Of a stretch of 64,000 bases of DNA, positions 25,325 to 33,670 are shown piece by piece (position 1 is the first letter of the stretch; every line of letters starts with the position of its first letter). Source of the stretch: JBGPEQ01 sp050180895. Lineage in GTDB: Bacteria > Pseudomonadota > Alphaproteobacteria > Dongiales > Dongiaceae. The notes below the pieces were generated by a model, which was given only the letters and a program-made list of their open reading frames with translations, was not told the DNA's origin and did not search any database. Location of the stretch: positions 1-64,000 of the forward strand of contig JBFXDS010000002.1 in assembly GCA_050180895.1 (NCBI GenBank), written 5' to 3'. Made by a program: the position numbers and the translations under genes.

Positions 25325-27184
25325 CTAAACAGCGAGCACCCGCGTGTTGGCTGCCGGAGCGAGCGTGCGGTCGCCCAGCACCTCGTCGCGCCAGATGGCC
25401 AACGTGAGCAGTTTCCAGGTGAGCTGGTCCGGGACGGCGCGCGTCGCCGACGCCGCGTCCCGGTCGACCAGATCCGGCATGGCATAACGCTCGAAGGCGT
25501 CCTTGAGCGGAGCGCCCAACACCATCGAAGAAGACTGCCGGGCCGCCCGCCACACGGCGTCGGTCGTCCTATCGACCAGTATCGGCATTCCCTCGCGATT
25601 CTCGCTTCCGAAGTAGCGCTGAATGGGGAGATCGCCGCCGCCCTTCGCGGTGTCCACATCATAGCCGGGAAGCCGTCGTTTCAGCAGATCCTTCAGCAGG
25701 TACTTGATGCGGCCGTTCGCGGAGTAGCGGCGGCCGCGGGGCACCGCGATGGCGGCTTCGACGACGGAGCGGCAGCCATATGGCGTGAGCAGATTCTTTC
25801 CCTGCGCATAGGCCATCTGGCGCCAGTGGCTGCCGTTGTCGCAGCACAGGAAAACCACCATGTGCCCGAACTCGAGGTGCGCGAAGAGCGGATCGGCGTC
25901 GCGCTCTTCGGAGCGAAAGCACGTCGCCACATAGTCGGCGCGCGCCTCGATCCGCTGCCGCATGGTCGTTGTCCCCAGGATCCGCTCGAGCAGGACGGCA
26001 TCTCCGCGAATGGCGTACCGCGGCCCGGAGCTTTGCCAGTCATCAAGCGGCGCCGCGAGGCGGCGCAAATGATCGAGTCGGCGCTCCAGAGCCGCGACCT
26101 TTCCGCGCGGCAGCAGGCGGCGCAAGCGCATCCCCTCCGCGAGCCGCAGCCAGCGGCGACGTGCGAAGGACTCCACATAAGACTCCGTCGGCTTGAGACC
26201 GAACAGCTGGTCGCCGAACTCTCCGGTGATGAAACAGGGCGCCGGAAACCGGTATGCCAGGTTGTAAAGGACCGGCTGCGGGTGCCGGGCGGGCAAGCCG
26301 GACAGCCGGATCGCGTCGACGAGCAGCCTTAGGAAGTCATCCTCCGGGGCCGTAAAGACCTGGTGTACGGTCCCAAGCAGCCGGCTTGCCTGCTCGGCGT
26401 AGGTGCGTTCGCGGGCGAACTCGGGGCTGTCCACGGCGCTGCTCACCGTCGGCGTGCCCGGCGGCAGATAAGTATGCAACAAGGACGAATCGATGCCGCC
26501 CGACAGCAGCGTCGCGCAACCGTCGGCCAAGGGAAGACGCCGGATCGCCCGCGCGAGACCGGCATCGATGCCGTCGATCGGTGCCTGGTCGGGGCGCGGC
26601 CGGGCGACAAGCGAGTCGAAGATCCGGCGTTCGGCCCGGCCGGCGTGCCAGCGATAGTGCTCGCCATGGCCGAGCCGACCCACCGCGGCGACCAACGTGC
26701 GGGGGCCCGGCACGGTGCCAAAGAGCAGATGGTCGGCCGCGGCCGCCGGGTCGAGGCTTCGTCGTCCTGATGCAACCGAAGCAAGAGCATCCCGGAAGGC
26801 GTCGGCAACGCTCGGCGGGCGGCCAAGCCCGTTGTCGGCAAGGTAGACTTCGTAGTTCGATGTCGCCCCGCGCCAGGCATCGAGCCTCGGGCCCCCGGGC
26901 GTCGCTGCATCGGCAAGGACGACGGTCGCTTCCTCCTGTCCGGCGACGATCCCCGCCAATGCGGCCGCCGGCTCAGGACGCCCTATGGCCTCGCGCAAGC
27001 TCCCTTCGCCCTCGCGGTCGAGGCCATGCCCGACAGCCACGCGAGAGTTTTCCCGAACGATCGTCGCCGCCGGATTCGCTGCCAGCAACCGCAGAGCAGC
27101 GTCTGCGGGCGGCTCCCCCCGAATGTCCTCTCCCGACACGTTCGAACGACTGTTGGTTGTGTCCGGAGTGGCGGCGTTCGCCAC
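25325..27184 (-). CDS. Asparagine-synthase-like amide ligase without glutaminase Cys
   Basis: The protein is 619 residues if the GTG at 27184 is used; a GTG 15 codons later is also possible. The C-terminal part is an asparagine synthase PP-loop ATPase: LLSGGIDSSLL (motif 228-234), TGEFGDQLFG (the acidic motif of AsnB, intact in form), and NGRIKYLLKDLLKRRLP. The N-terminal ~190 residues resemble the Ntn-glutaminase region of AsnB but have no Cys at position 2, so glutamine hydrolysis is not expected. Comparable enzymes form amide bonds on peptides or use free ammonia. A clear paralog is at 52111-53817. There is no obvious partner next to this copy. Confidence 0.75.
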   Translation of the reverse strand: MANAATPDTTNSRSNVSGEDIRGEPPADAALRLLAANPAATIVRENSRVAVGHGLDREGEGSLREAIGRPEPAAALAGIVAGQEEATVVLADAATPGGPRLDAWRGATSNYEVYLADNGLGRPPSVADAFRDALASVASGRRSLDPAAAADHLLFGTVPGPRTLVAAVGRLGHGEHYRWHAGRAERRIFDSLVARPRPDQAPIDGIDAGLARAIRRLPLADGCATLLSGGIDSSLLHTYLPPGTPTVSSAVDSPEFARERTYAEQASRLLGTVHQVFTAPEDDFLRLLVDAIRLSGLPARHPQPVLYNLAYRFPAPCFITGEFGDQLFGLKPTESYVESFARRRWLRLAEGMRLRRLLPRGKVAALERRLDHLRRLAAPLDDWQSSGPRYAIRGDAVLLERILGTTTMRQRIEARADYVATCFRSEERDADPLFAHLEFGHMVVFLCCDNGSHWRQMAYAQGKNLLTPYGCRSVVEAAIAVPRGRRYSANGRIKYLLKDLLKRRLPGYDVDTAKGGGDLPIQRYFGSENREGMPILVDRTTDAVWRAARQSSSMVLGAPLKDAFERYAMPDLVDRDAASATRAVPDQLTWKLLTLAIWRDEVLGDRTLAPAANTRVLAV

Positions 27185-27570
27185 TCCTGTTTTTTAGGCC
27201 GTAACACCCCGCGGACACGAAGCCTATCATGCCCCGACATCGAGATCACTCCGATTTCCAAAGCCTGCATGGCGACGCCGGGTGTTTGGACAGGCGATTT
27301 GGGAGATCTTGCGGGTTCAGCGGCGGCGGGGAGACCCTCCACGCCCCTCGCGGAGCGTGGAGGACGCCAAACGGTCGACGAGACCGAGGTGATCGCTACC
27401 GGATGAAGAAGAAGCACTCGTGGATGAGCTGATCGGTGTGTCCGTAGACGTCGCGAATCGCTCGTCGTCGTCGTCGCGACGACCGAGCTCAAGGGCTTGA
27501 GCGTCACCGTCAATGTCTACGATGACGACGCAAAGCCGCAGACCGAGGACGTTTCGGATATCGGCCCGCC
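27185..27570. other. Intergenic region with hairpin
   Basis: There is no supported gene. A perfect 9-bp stem (CCTCCACGC, 27336-27344; GCGTGGAGG, 27355-27363; ten-base loop) lies mid-way. A frame reading TTELKGLSVTVNVYDDDAK (27479 onward) exists but has no ATG or GTG start. The region must contain the promoter of the asparagine-synthase-like gene and the 3' end of the DUF2325 transcript. Confidence 0.5.
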
Positions 27571-28884
27571 TCAGAGACCGCCGAGTCCGCTCCGGCCGGC
27601 GATGGCGGGATCGCGCAGGGCGGCGAGGAAGGAGCCGAGGCCGGCGCTGCGCAGCGGCAGGTAGGGCTTGCCGGTCTGGCGGCACAGGCGCTTGACGCGC
27701 CAGGCTGCCTGGTGGCTGACGCAATCGACCGGGAACAGCACGGCGTCGGCGCGCTGCACGAGGCCGGGCAGCAGGCTGCCGCTCTCCTCGAGGCCGCCGT
27801 CATGATGCACCAGCATCGCGCCGCAGCGATGCGCCGCGGCGCGCAGCCGCCCGACATGATCGGTGCGGCCGCCGACATAGAGCAGCGACCGGCCGTGCAG
27901 GTCGACCGGCGCGTCCAATGCGGCGCCGTTGCCCGGCGCCGAGTCGGCCAGAGCGGCTTCGAGGGCGGCGAGCTCGCTACACAGGGCCTCCGCCTGCGCC
28001 TCCGCGGCAGCGCGCGACTCCCGTTCGCCCGACAGCCGCGCCTCGAGCGTGCCGATGCGCTCCTCGGCGCGGGCGCGACGGCGCGTCTCGGTGGACAATC
28101 GCCGTTCCAGGTCCTCGACCAGCCCGGCCATGGCGGCCCGCTCGGCGTCGGCGGACGGCGCAGGCTCCGCCGCGTCACGTCCGGCGGCGATCGCCTTTGC
28201 CAGCAGTCCGTTCAGATCGCGGATCGTCGCATCGCGGGCGACGATGGCGTCGCGCAGCTGCGCCTGCTGGCGGGCGACCTTCGTCTCCAGCCTGGAGCGT
28301 TCGGCTTCGAGCTGGCTGAGCCGGCGGATGTCCGCGCGGTTCGCGGCGCCGACCAGATGCGACAGCATGTGCACTTCGCCGAACACCTGCCGGATCAGCG
28401 CGTCGGTCGCGGCCGGGTGGGTGAGGACCGCCCAGTAGGCGCCGGGGATGTCGCCGCGCCGCACGGCCTCGTCCCACAGGCGGCGCAGGTCGGCGGCGGT
28501 CGCGGCCCTGTCGAACTGGTTGAGGGCCACGCGGTGGCGGCGGTCCAGCGCCTTGTTCAGCAGCTTGGCCGCGGAATCGCGCCTGCCGGCGAGGGCGACG
28601 CCCCGGCCGTGAAGCTCGTGGTCGGAGGCGCCGTCGACGCCGTCGATGCCCAGCTTGAGCAGGATCTGGCGCAGCTCGGCCGTGGAGAGGCAGGTGCCGA
28701 TGATCGAACAATGCAGATAGCCGCTGAGATCCCAGATGCGCCGGCGCCGCGGCGCCGGGGCGGCAGCGGCCGCGAGGGCGGCGACGAGATCCTCGTCCGA
28801 CGCCGGCGCGCCGGCCGACACCGGCAGCCGCAGGGGCGGCGGCATCGCAAGACCTGTCGAAACGATGGTGCGGAACCGGGTCAT
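27571..28884 (-). CDS. DUF2325 protein with long coiled coil
   Basis: The protein is 437 residues from ATG 28884 (three codons upstream another ATG, 28893, is possible). The N-terminal domain (about 48-180) has conserved-looking Cys/His (HCSIIGTC, residues 58-65; GEVHMLSHL, 169-177), which could bind metal. Residues ~185-315 form a coiled coil. The C-terminal ~100 residues are DUF2325 (LLYVGGRTDHVGRLRAAAHR, then HHDGGLEES and VDCVSHQAAWRVKRLC). Function unknown. Two ModE-like operators lie directly upstream (28897-28920 and 28942-28965), so expression is probably molybdate-responsive. Confidence 0.85.
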   Translation of the reverse strand: MTRFRTIVSTGLAMPPPLRLPVSAGAPASDEDLVAALAAAAAPAPRRRRIWDLSGYLHCSIIGTCLSTAELRQILLKLGIDGVDGASDHELHGRGVALAGRRDSAAKLLNKALDRRHRVALNQFDRAATAADLRRLWDEAVRRGDIPGAYWAVLTHPAATDALIRQVFGEVHMLSHLVGAANRADIRRLSQLEAERSRLETKVARQQAQLRDAIVARDATIRDLNGLLAKAIAAGRDAAEPAPSADAERAAMAGLVEDLERRLSTETRRRARAEERIGTLEARLSGERESRAAAEAQAEALCSELAALEAALADSAPGNGAALDAPVDLHGRSLLYVGGRTDHVGRLRAAAHRCGAMLVHHDGGLEESGSLLPGLVQRADAVLFPVDCVSHQAAWRVKRLCRQTGKPYLPLRSAGLGSFLAALRDPAIAGRSGLGGL

Positions 28885-28896
28885 GCTCGCCATATT

Positions 28897-28920
28897 CGCT
28901 ATATCCGGACGACTATATCG
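28897..28920. promoter_or_regulatory. ModE-box-like operator 1
   Basis: CGCTATAT, eight bases, CTATATCG. The half-sites match at six of eight positions as an inverted repeat. Layout 8-8-8 is the same as in the E. coli modA operator (CGTTATAT-N8-ACATAACG, from memory). It is 4 bases upstream of the second possible DUF2325 start, and 13 bases upstream of the start I chose. Confidence 0.65.
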
Positions 28921-28941
28921 GGCTGCCAGCCTTTGCCATAG

Positions 28942-28965
28942 CGTTATTTTCTCTCGGCTATAACG
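28942..28965. promoter_or_regulatory. ModE-box-like operator 2
   Basis: CGTTATTT, eight bases (TCTCTCGG), CTATAACG. The inverted halves match in CGTTAT, again with an eight-base spacer. It is 45 bases centre-to-centre from the first box, about four helical turns, so two dimers could bind the same face. Confidence 0.7.
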
Positions 28966-29027
28966 CTCGATCGTGCCGACCGAGACGAGCCGTCTCAGGA
29001 AACAGGAATGACGGACGACGAGACAGA

Positions 29028-29120
29028 CCCTCACCCCCACCCTCTCCCGCCGCGCGGGCGAGGGGGCTAACGAGGCTGGCTGCTCCTTCAGCGTCGGGAG
29101 AGGGATAGGGTGAGGGTGGG
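29028..29120. repeat. Large imperfect inverted repeat
   Basis: The left arm CCCTCACCCCCACCCTCTCC (from 29028) and right arm GGGAGAGGGATAGGGTGAGG (to about 29118) pair imperfectly around a ~45-base centre that has its own small hairpin (CCCGCCGCGCGGG). The right arm matches the element at 121-154. It lies downstream of the adh gene (stop at 29145, minus strand) and upstream of the DUF2325 promoter, so it may serve as a transcription end. Confidence 0.75.
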
Positions 29121-29144
29121 TCGCTCTTCCGTGAAAGCGGGGAC

Positions 29145-30167
29145 TTAGGAGGCGACCTGGAGCACCACGCGGAAGCGTGCCTTGCCGCTCATCATGCGCT
29201 CGAAGGCCTCGGCGGCGCGCTCCAGCGGGTAGGTCTCGATCATCGGGCGCACGCCGGTGAGGGCGCTGAAGTTCAGCGTGTCCTCGGACTCGACGGGCGT
29301 GCCCGACGGCCAGCCGGCGATCGAGCGGCGGCCGGGGATCAACTGGAACGGGCTCACCTGGATCGGCTCCGGCGCGGCGCCGACGACCAGCAGCCGGCCG
29401 TCGCGGCCGAGGCCGCCGATCGTCTTCGTCATCGCCTCGGAGTTGGCGGCCGTCGCCAGGATGATGCGGGCGCCGCCGAGCGCCTGCAGCGCCGCCGCCG
29501 GATCCTCGCTCTCGCTGTCGACGTAGTGATGGGCGCCGAGCTGGCGCGCCAGCGGGCCTTTGTCGCGGCCGCGGGCGATGGCGACGGTGCGGAACCCGAG
29601 CTTCGCCGCGAACTGGATGCCGAGATGGCCGAGGCCGCCGACGCCGAGAACGGCGACCGTATCGCCGCCGCGGGCGCCGCTGTTGCGCAGGGAATTGAAG
29701 GTCGTGATCCCCGCGCACAGCAGCGGCGCCGCCTCCTGCGCCTTCAGCTCGTCGGGCATCGCGGCCAGCCCTTCGACGGGCGCGATCATGTAGTCGGCAT
29801 AGCCGCCGTCCATGTTGATGCCGGGAATCCTGTGGTTGGCGCAGTCGATGAAGCTGCCGCGCCGGCAGGCCGCGCAGCGGTTGCAATGGCCGCCATGCCA
29901 GCCGACGCCGACGCGCTGCCCGACGCGCCAGTCGCTCACCCCGGCGCCGACGGCATCGATCGTGCCGGCCACCTCATGGCCGGGCACGATCGGATAGGGT
30001 ATTCCCGGATAGCTGCCCGTCTTGGCGAAGGCATCGCTGTGGCAGACGCCGCAGGCCTCGACCCGGATGCGCACTTCGCCCGCCCGCGGATCGGGCACGG
30101 GCCGCTCGACCAGCGACAGCGGGCCGTTGGCCTCGGCGACCTGAACCACGCGCATGTTTTTCGCCAT
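29145..30167 (-). CDS. Zinc-dependent alcohol dehydrogenase (MDR family)
   Basis: The 340-residue medium-chain dehydrogenase has catalytic zinc ligands Cys42 (GVCHSD), His64-Glu65 (GHE) and Cys151 (LLCAG). The four-Cys structural zinc lobe is C95-x2-C98-x2-C101-x7-C109, and the NAD-binding motif is VLGVGGLGHLGIQFA. Closest in style to AdhA/propanol-preferring enzymes with broad primary alcohol use. It lies downstream of the ModE-like gene and aldehyde dehydrogenase on the same strand, a likely pair for alcohol to acid oxidation. Confidence 0.9.
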   Translation of the reverse strand: MAKNMRVVQVAEANGPLSLVERPVPDPRAGEVRIRVEACGVCHSDAFAKTGSYPGIPYPIVPGHEVAGTIDAVGAGVSDWRVGQRVGVGWHGGHCNRCAACRRGSFIDCANHRIPGINMDGGYADYMIAPVEGLAAMPDELKAQEAAPLLCAGITTFNSLRNSGARGGDTVAVLGVGGLGHLGIQFAAKLGFRTVAIARGRDKGPLARQLGAHHYVDSESEDPAAALQALGGARIILATAANSEAMTKTIGGLGRDGRLLVVGAAPEPIQVSPFQLIPGRRSIAGWPSGTPVESEDTLNFSALTGVRPMIETYPLERAAEAFERMMSGKARFRVVLQVAS

Positions 30168-30305
30168 CTTCGCCTCCCCATGTTCGACGGTGGACGTAGA
30201 TATATGTCCTCCCGCGCCACGGCCAAGGAGGATTCTGCGCTCTCGTCTCGACTCCCGGAAGACGCAAAGGCGCGTCGCGGCACCGGCCTTCGCAGGAGGC
30301 GAAGA

Positions 30306-30650
30306 CTAGGAACCCTTCGCCCGCGCCGCCTGCAGGGCGTGGAGGTGCAGGGCGGCGGCCCGGCCGGCCTTGCGTTCGATGGCGCGATAATGCTTCACCA
30401 CTCGCCGGCCGAGCGGAGTGAGGCGGGCGCCGCCGCCGGCAACGCCGCCGAGCTGCTTGTCGACCAGCGGCTGGCGGAAGCACTGGTTGATGCTGTCGAC
30501 CAGTTCCCAGGCGCGCCGGTAGGACATGCCCATGGCACGTCCGGCCGCGGCGATGGAGCCGAGCGAATCCACGAGCTCCAGCAGCTCGATCTTGCCCGGG
30601 CCGAGGGCCTCGTCGGGGTCGAAATCCACCCGGAGCGTCAGCTTCGCCAT
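30306..30650 (-). CDS. ModE N-terminal-type winged-helix regulator (no molybdate-binding domain)
   Basis: The 114-residue protein matches the N-terminal DNA-binding domain of ModE: KIELLELVDSLGSIAAAGRAMGMSYRRAWELVDSIN, shown here in part as the HTH residues ~22-52, and LTPLGRRVVKHYRAIE. The C-terminal Mop/TOBE domains that bind molybdate in E. coli ModE are absent, so a ligand would have to be sensed elsewhere, or the protein responds differently. Three ModE-like boxes in the neighbourhood fit its role. It lies between the aldehyde and alcohol dehydrogenase genes, all on the minus strand. Confidence 0.88.
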   Translation of the reverse strand: MAKLTLRVDFDPDEALGPGKIELLELVDSLGSIAAAGRAMGMSYRRAWELVDSINQCFRQPLVDKQLGGVAGGGARLTPLGRRVVKHYRAIERKAGRAAALHLHALQAARAKGS

Positions 30651-30697
30651 CGCGGCAGCATAGCAGACGCCGCCGCCCGGCCGAAAGCACGGAAGGC

Positions 30698-30722
30698 GGG
30701 CGCGGACGAATGGTCCGCGCCC
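30698..30722 (-). terminator. Hairpin after the aldehyde dehydrogenase gene
   Basis: GGGCGCGGAC-GAATG-GTCCGCGCCC is a perfect 10-bp stem, five-base loop, 16 bases after the ALDH stop on the minus strand. No T run follows. It sits between the ALDH gene and the ModE-like gene, so the two may be only partly co-transcribed. Confidence 0.65.
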
Positions 30723-30738
30723 GCGTGATCGCAGGATC

Positions 30739-32241
30739 TCAGAGCTTGGCGGTGACCGCCTTGATCTCCGTGTAGTTGTGCAGCACTTCGCCGCCCATCT
30801 CGCGGCCCCAGCCCGACTGCTTGTAGCCGCCGAAGGGCAGGGAGGCGTCGAAGACGTTGTGGCAATTGATCCAGACCGTGCCGGAGCGGAGCAGGCCGGC
30901 CAGCCTGTGGGCCTTGCTGATGTCCTTGGTCCAGACGCTGGCGGCGAGGCCGTAGCTCGTGGCGTTGGCGGTCTGGGCGATGCGCTCGAGGTCGGCGTCG
31001 TCGAACGGCGCGGCGCAGACGACCGGCCCGAAGATCTCCTCGCGCACCACCTTCATGGTGGGCTTGGTGTCGGTCAGCACGGTCGGCTCGACGAAATAGC
31101 CGCCGTCGGTGCCGGCCTTCTTGCCGCCGGTCACGACCTTGGCGCCTTCCTCGACGCCGGCCTTCAGGTAGCCGGTGACGCGCTGGAACTGCTCCTCGGA
31201 GACGAGCGGCCCCATGTCGGTCTTCGGGTCGAGGCCCGGCCCGACCTTGATCTTCTTCGCTTCCGCCGCCACGCCCTCGACCACCTTGTCGAACACCTTC
31301 TTGTGCGCGTAGAGGCGCGAGCCGGCGCAGCAGCATTGGCCGTGGTTGAAGAAGATGGCGCTGGCGGCGCCGGGGATCGCCGATTCGATGTCGGCGTCGC
31401 CGAACACGATGGTCGGCGACTTGCCGCCGAGCTCGAGCGAGACCTTCTTCAGGTTGCCGGCCGACGCCTTGACGATCAGCTTTCCGACCTCGGTGGAGCC
31501 GGTGAAGGCGACCTTGTCGACGTCGTCATGGGCGGCGAGCGCGGCGCCGGCGGTTTCGCCGTAGCCGGCAAGGACGTTGACCACGCCCTCGGGGAAGCCG
31601 GCCTCCTGGATCAGCTCGCCGAGCTTCAGCCCGCTGAGCGGCGTCTGCTCGGCCACCTTGAGGACGACCGTGCAGCCGGCGGCCAGCGCCGGCGCCAGCT
31701 TCCACGCCGCCATCAGCAGCGGGAAGTTCCAGGGGATGATCTGGCCGACCACGCCGACCGGCTCGCGCAGCGTGTAGGACAGGAACTCGTTCGGCACCGA
31801 CCAGGGGATGGTCTCGCCGGTGATCTTGGTGGCCCAGCCCGCCATGTAGCGGAACATGTCGACCGTCAGCGGCACGTCGGCGACGCGGGCGACGGCCAGG
31901 GGCTTGCCGTTGTCGATCGATTCGAGTTCGGCGAACTGCTCGAGGTTCTGCTCGATCAGGTCCGCGAGCTTGACCAGCAGGCGGCCGCGCTGCGACCCGG
32001 TCAGGCGCCGCCACGGGCCTTCGTCGAAGGCCTTGCGGGCGGCCGCCACGGCGCGGTTCACGTCCTCCTTGTCGGCCTCGGCCACCTGCGCCAGCACCGT
32101 GCCGGTGGCGGGATTGTAGACCGGGAACGTCTTGCCCGATGCCGCGCCGACCCATTTGCCGTCGACCAGCAGCTTGCGATGGCTCGACAGGAACTCGACC
32201 GTCGGTTTGCTCAATCGGCTGTCCAATGCCACGGTATCCAT
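30739..32241 (-). CDS. NAD(P)-dependent aldehyde dehydrogenase
   Basis: This 500-residue ALDH-superfamily enzyme shows IIPWNFPLLMAAWK (coenzyme contact), SLELGGKSP (general base Glu270), and GQCCCAG (catalytic Cys, one of 303-305). Length and sequence are of the ALDH1/2 type acting on short to medium aldehydes. It has a good GGAG-rich leader before ATG 32241. A ModE-like box lies 36 bases upstream (32277-32300), shared with the divergent moeA. With adh 0.6 kb downstream it would complete alcohol oxidation independent of molybdenum enzymes. Confidence 0.92.
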   Translation of the reverse strand: MDTVALDSRLSKPTVEFLSSHRKLLVDGKWVGAASGKTFPVYNPATGTVLAQVAEADKEDVNRAVAAARKAFDEGPWRRLTGSQRGRLLVKLADLIEQNLEQFAELESIDNGKPLAVARVADVPLTVDMFRYMAGWATKITGETIPWSVPNEFLSYTLREPVGVVGQIIPWNFPLLMAAWKLAPALAAGCTVVLKVAEQTPLSGLKLGELIQEAGFPEGVVNVLAGYGETAGAALAAHDDVDKVAFTGSTEVGKLIVKASAGNLKKVSLELGGKSPTIVFGDADIESAIPGAASAIFFNHGQCCCAGSRLYAHKKVFDKVVEGVAAEAKKIKVGPGLDPKTDMGPLVSEEQFQRVTGYLKAGVEEGAKVVTGGKKAGTDGGYFVEPTVLTDTKPTMKVVREEIFGPVVCAAPFDDADLERIAQTANATSYGLAASVWTKDISKAHRLAGLLRSGTVWINCHNVFDASLPFGGYKQSGWGREMGGEVLHNYTEIKAVTAKL

Positions 32242-32276
32242 CGGTTTCTCCTCCTCTTTCGGGTTGTCGCGGGGCG

Positions 32277-32300
32277 CGTTATAGTCGTTTTGCTATAGCG
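32277..32300. promoter_or_regulatory. ModE-box-like operator between aldh and moeA
   Basis: CGTTATAG, eight bases (TCGTTTTG), CTATAGCG. Seven of eight positions match between half-sites, with the 8-8-8 layout. It is the best of the three ModE-like boxes. The surrounding 32281-32345 is AT-rich and holds both divergent promoters. Position fits control of moeA (start 32377) and aldh (start 32241). Confidence 0.78.
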
Positions 32301-32376
32301 ATAGCCACAGCAATAGCCACGATCGATATAGTCAACTGAAAATAGCGAGTCGTCAACGGCGCAGGGAGATCCCGCG

Positions 32377-33642
32377 ATGCGGCTGGTGGACAACGCCGAG
32401 CCCGAATCATCCGGCATGATGACGTTGCGGCAGGCGCACCGGCTGGTGCAGGCGCAGTTCGCACCGGCCGTCGGCACCGCCGCCGTGCCGCTGGCCGCCG
32501 CCCGCAACCGCGTGCTGGCCGCGGACCTGGCGGCGGCGGTCGACCTGCCGCCGCACGACAATGCCGCCGTCGACGGCTTCGCGGTGCGCGCGTCGGACCT
32601 TCGCGCCAATGGCAGCCCGGGGGGCAGCCCGCGCCTGCGGCTCGTCGGCCGCGCCGCCGCCGGTCATCCGTTCGGCGGCACGGTCGCCGGCGGCCAGACG
32701 GTGCGCATCCTGACCGGCGCGCCGCTGCCCGCGGGCGCCGACGCCGTCGTGATGCAGGAGGGGTGCAGCGTCGAGGGCGATCTGGTCGGGTTGGCGGGCG
32801 ACGCGCGGCCGGGCGCCAACATCCGGCGCCGCGGCGAGGACGTGCGCGCCGGCGCGATCGTGCTCGCGGCCGGACGCCGGCTCCGCCCGCAGGACATCGC
32901 GCTGGCGGCGGCGCTGGGCGTCCGGGAGCTGGCCGTCTACGACCGCCTGCGCGTGGCGCTGTTCTCCACCGGCGACGAGGTGCGCGAGCCCGGCACGCCG
33001 CTGAAGGCGGGCGAGATCTGGGACGCCAACCGCTGGCTGCTGCGCAGCCTGCTCGAGGTGCTCGGCTGCGACGTCACCGATCTCGGCATCCTCGCGGACG
33101 ACAGGCCGGGGATGGAGGGCGCCATCGCCGAGGCGGCCCACGCCCACGACCTGATCGTGACCTCGGGCGGCGTCTCCGTGGGCGGCGAGGACCATATGCG
33201 CGAGGTGATCCGGCGGCGCGGCAGCCTGGAGACGCAGCGTCTCGCCATCAAGCCGGGCAAGCCGGTCGGGCTCGGCGACATCGACGACTGCCCGATCCTG
33301 GCCCTGCCGGGGAATCCGGTGGCGGCGGCCGTCTCCTTCATCGCCTTCGGGCGCTCGGTCGTCCTGCGGCTGGCCGGCAGCGCCGAGGACGCGCCGCTGG
33401 CGTTCCGCCTGCCGGCGGCCTTCGGCTACCGGAAGAAGCCCGGGCGGCGCGACTTCCTGCTCGGCGTGGTGGAGCGCGACGGGAGCGGCGTCAGCTCGGT
33501 CGGCATGTTCGAGAAGCAGGGCGCGGCGATGCTGTCGGCGATCACCCAGACGGAGGGGTTCGTCACCGTCGCGGACGGAGTCGAGGAGGTGCGGCCGGGC
33601 GACCTCGTCGACTTCATCCCGCACGAGTGGCTGCTGGGTTGA
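32377..33642 (+). CDS. moeA: Molybdopterin molybdenumtransferase MoeA
   Basis: The 421-residue MoeA/gephyrin-like enzyme has VDLPPHDNAAVDGFAV (conserved Asp-Asn in the active cleft), RILTGAPLPAGADAVVMQE, VALFSTGDEV, IVTSGGVSVGGEDHM and ILALPGNPVAAAVSF. It inserts molybdate into adenylylated molybdopterin to complete the molybdenum cofactor. The unusual extra N-terminus MRLVDNAEPESSG precedes the core MTLRQA; an internal ATG pair (32419/32422) could be the real start. It is divergent from aldh with a ModE-like box between. Confidence 0.92.
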   Translation: MRLVDNAEPESSGMMTLRQAHRLVQAQFAPAVGTAAVPLAAARNRVLAADLAAAVDLPPHDNAAVDGFAVRASDLRANGSPGGSPRLRLVGRAAAGHPFGGTVAGGQTVRILTGAPLPAGADAVVMQEGCSVEGDLVGLAGDARPGANIRRRGEDVRAGAIVLAAGRRLRPQDIALAAALGVRELAVYDRLRVALFSTGDEVREPGTPLKAGEIWDANRWLLRSLLEVLGCDVTDLGILADDRPGMEGAIAEAAHAHDLIVTSGGVSVGGEDHMREVIRRRGSLETQRLAIKPGKPVGLGDIDDCPILALPGNPVAAAVSFIAFGRSVVLRLAGSAEDAPLAFRLPAAFGYRKKPGRRDFLLGVVERDGSGVSSVGMFEKQGAAMLSAITQTEGFVTVADGVEEVRPGDLVDFIPHEWLLG

Positions 33643-33643
33643 G

Positions 33644-33668
33644 CGGGCGCGCCGCCGTTTTGCGCCCG
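33644..33668. terminator. Bidirectional hairpin between moeA and the LLM monooxygenase
   Basis: CGGGCGC (33644-33650) pairs with GCGCCCG (33662-33668), with an eleven-base loop ending in TTTT. It lies in the 28-base gap between two convergent genes. Confidence 0.6.
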
Positions 33669-33670
33669 AG

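Noticed and set aside
27428..27670. Short frame TTELKGLSVTVNVYDDDAK as precursor peptide
   Set aside because: No ATG or GTG start in frame, and it runs into the 3' end of the DUF2325 gene on the other strand.
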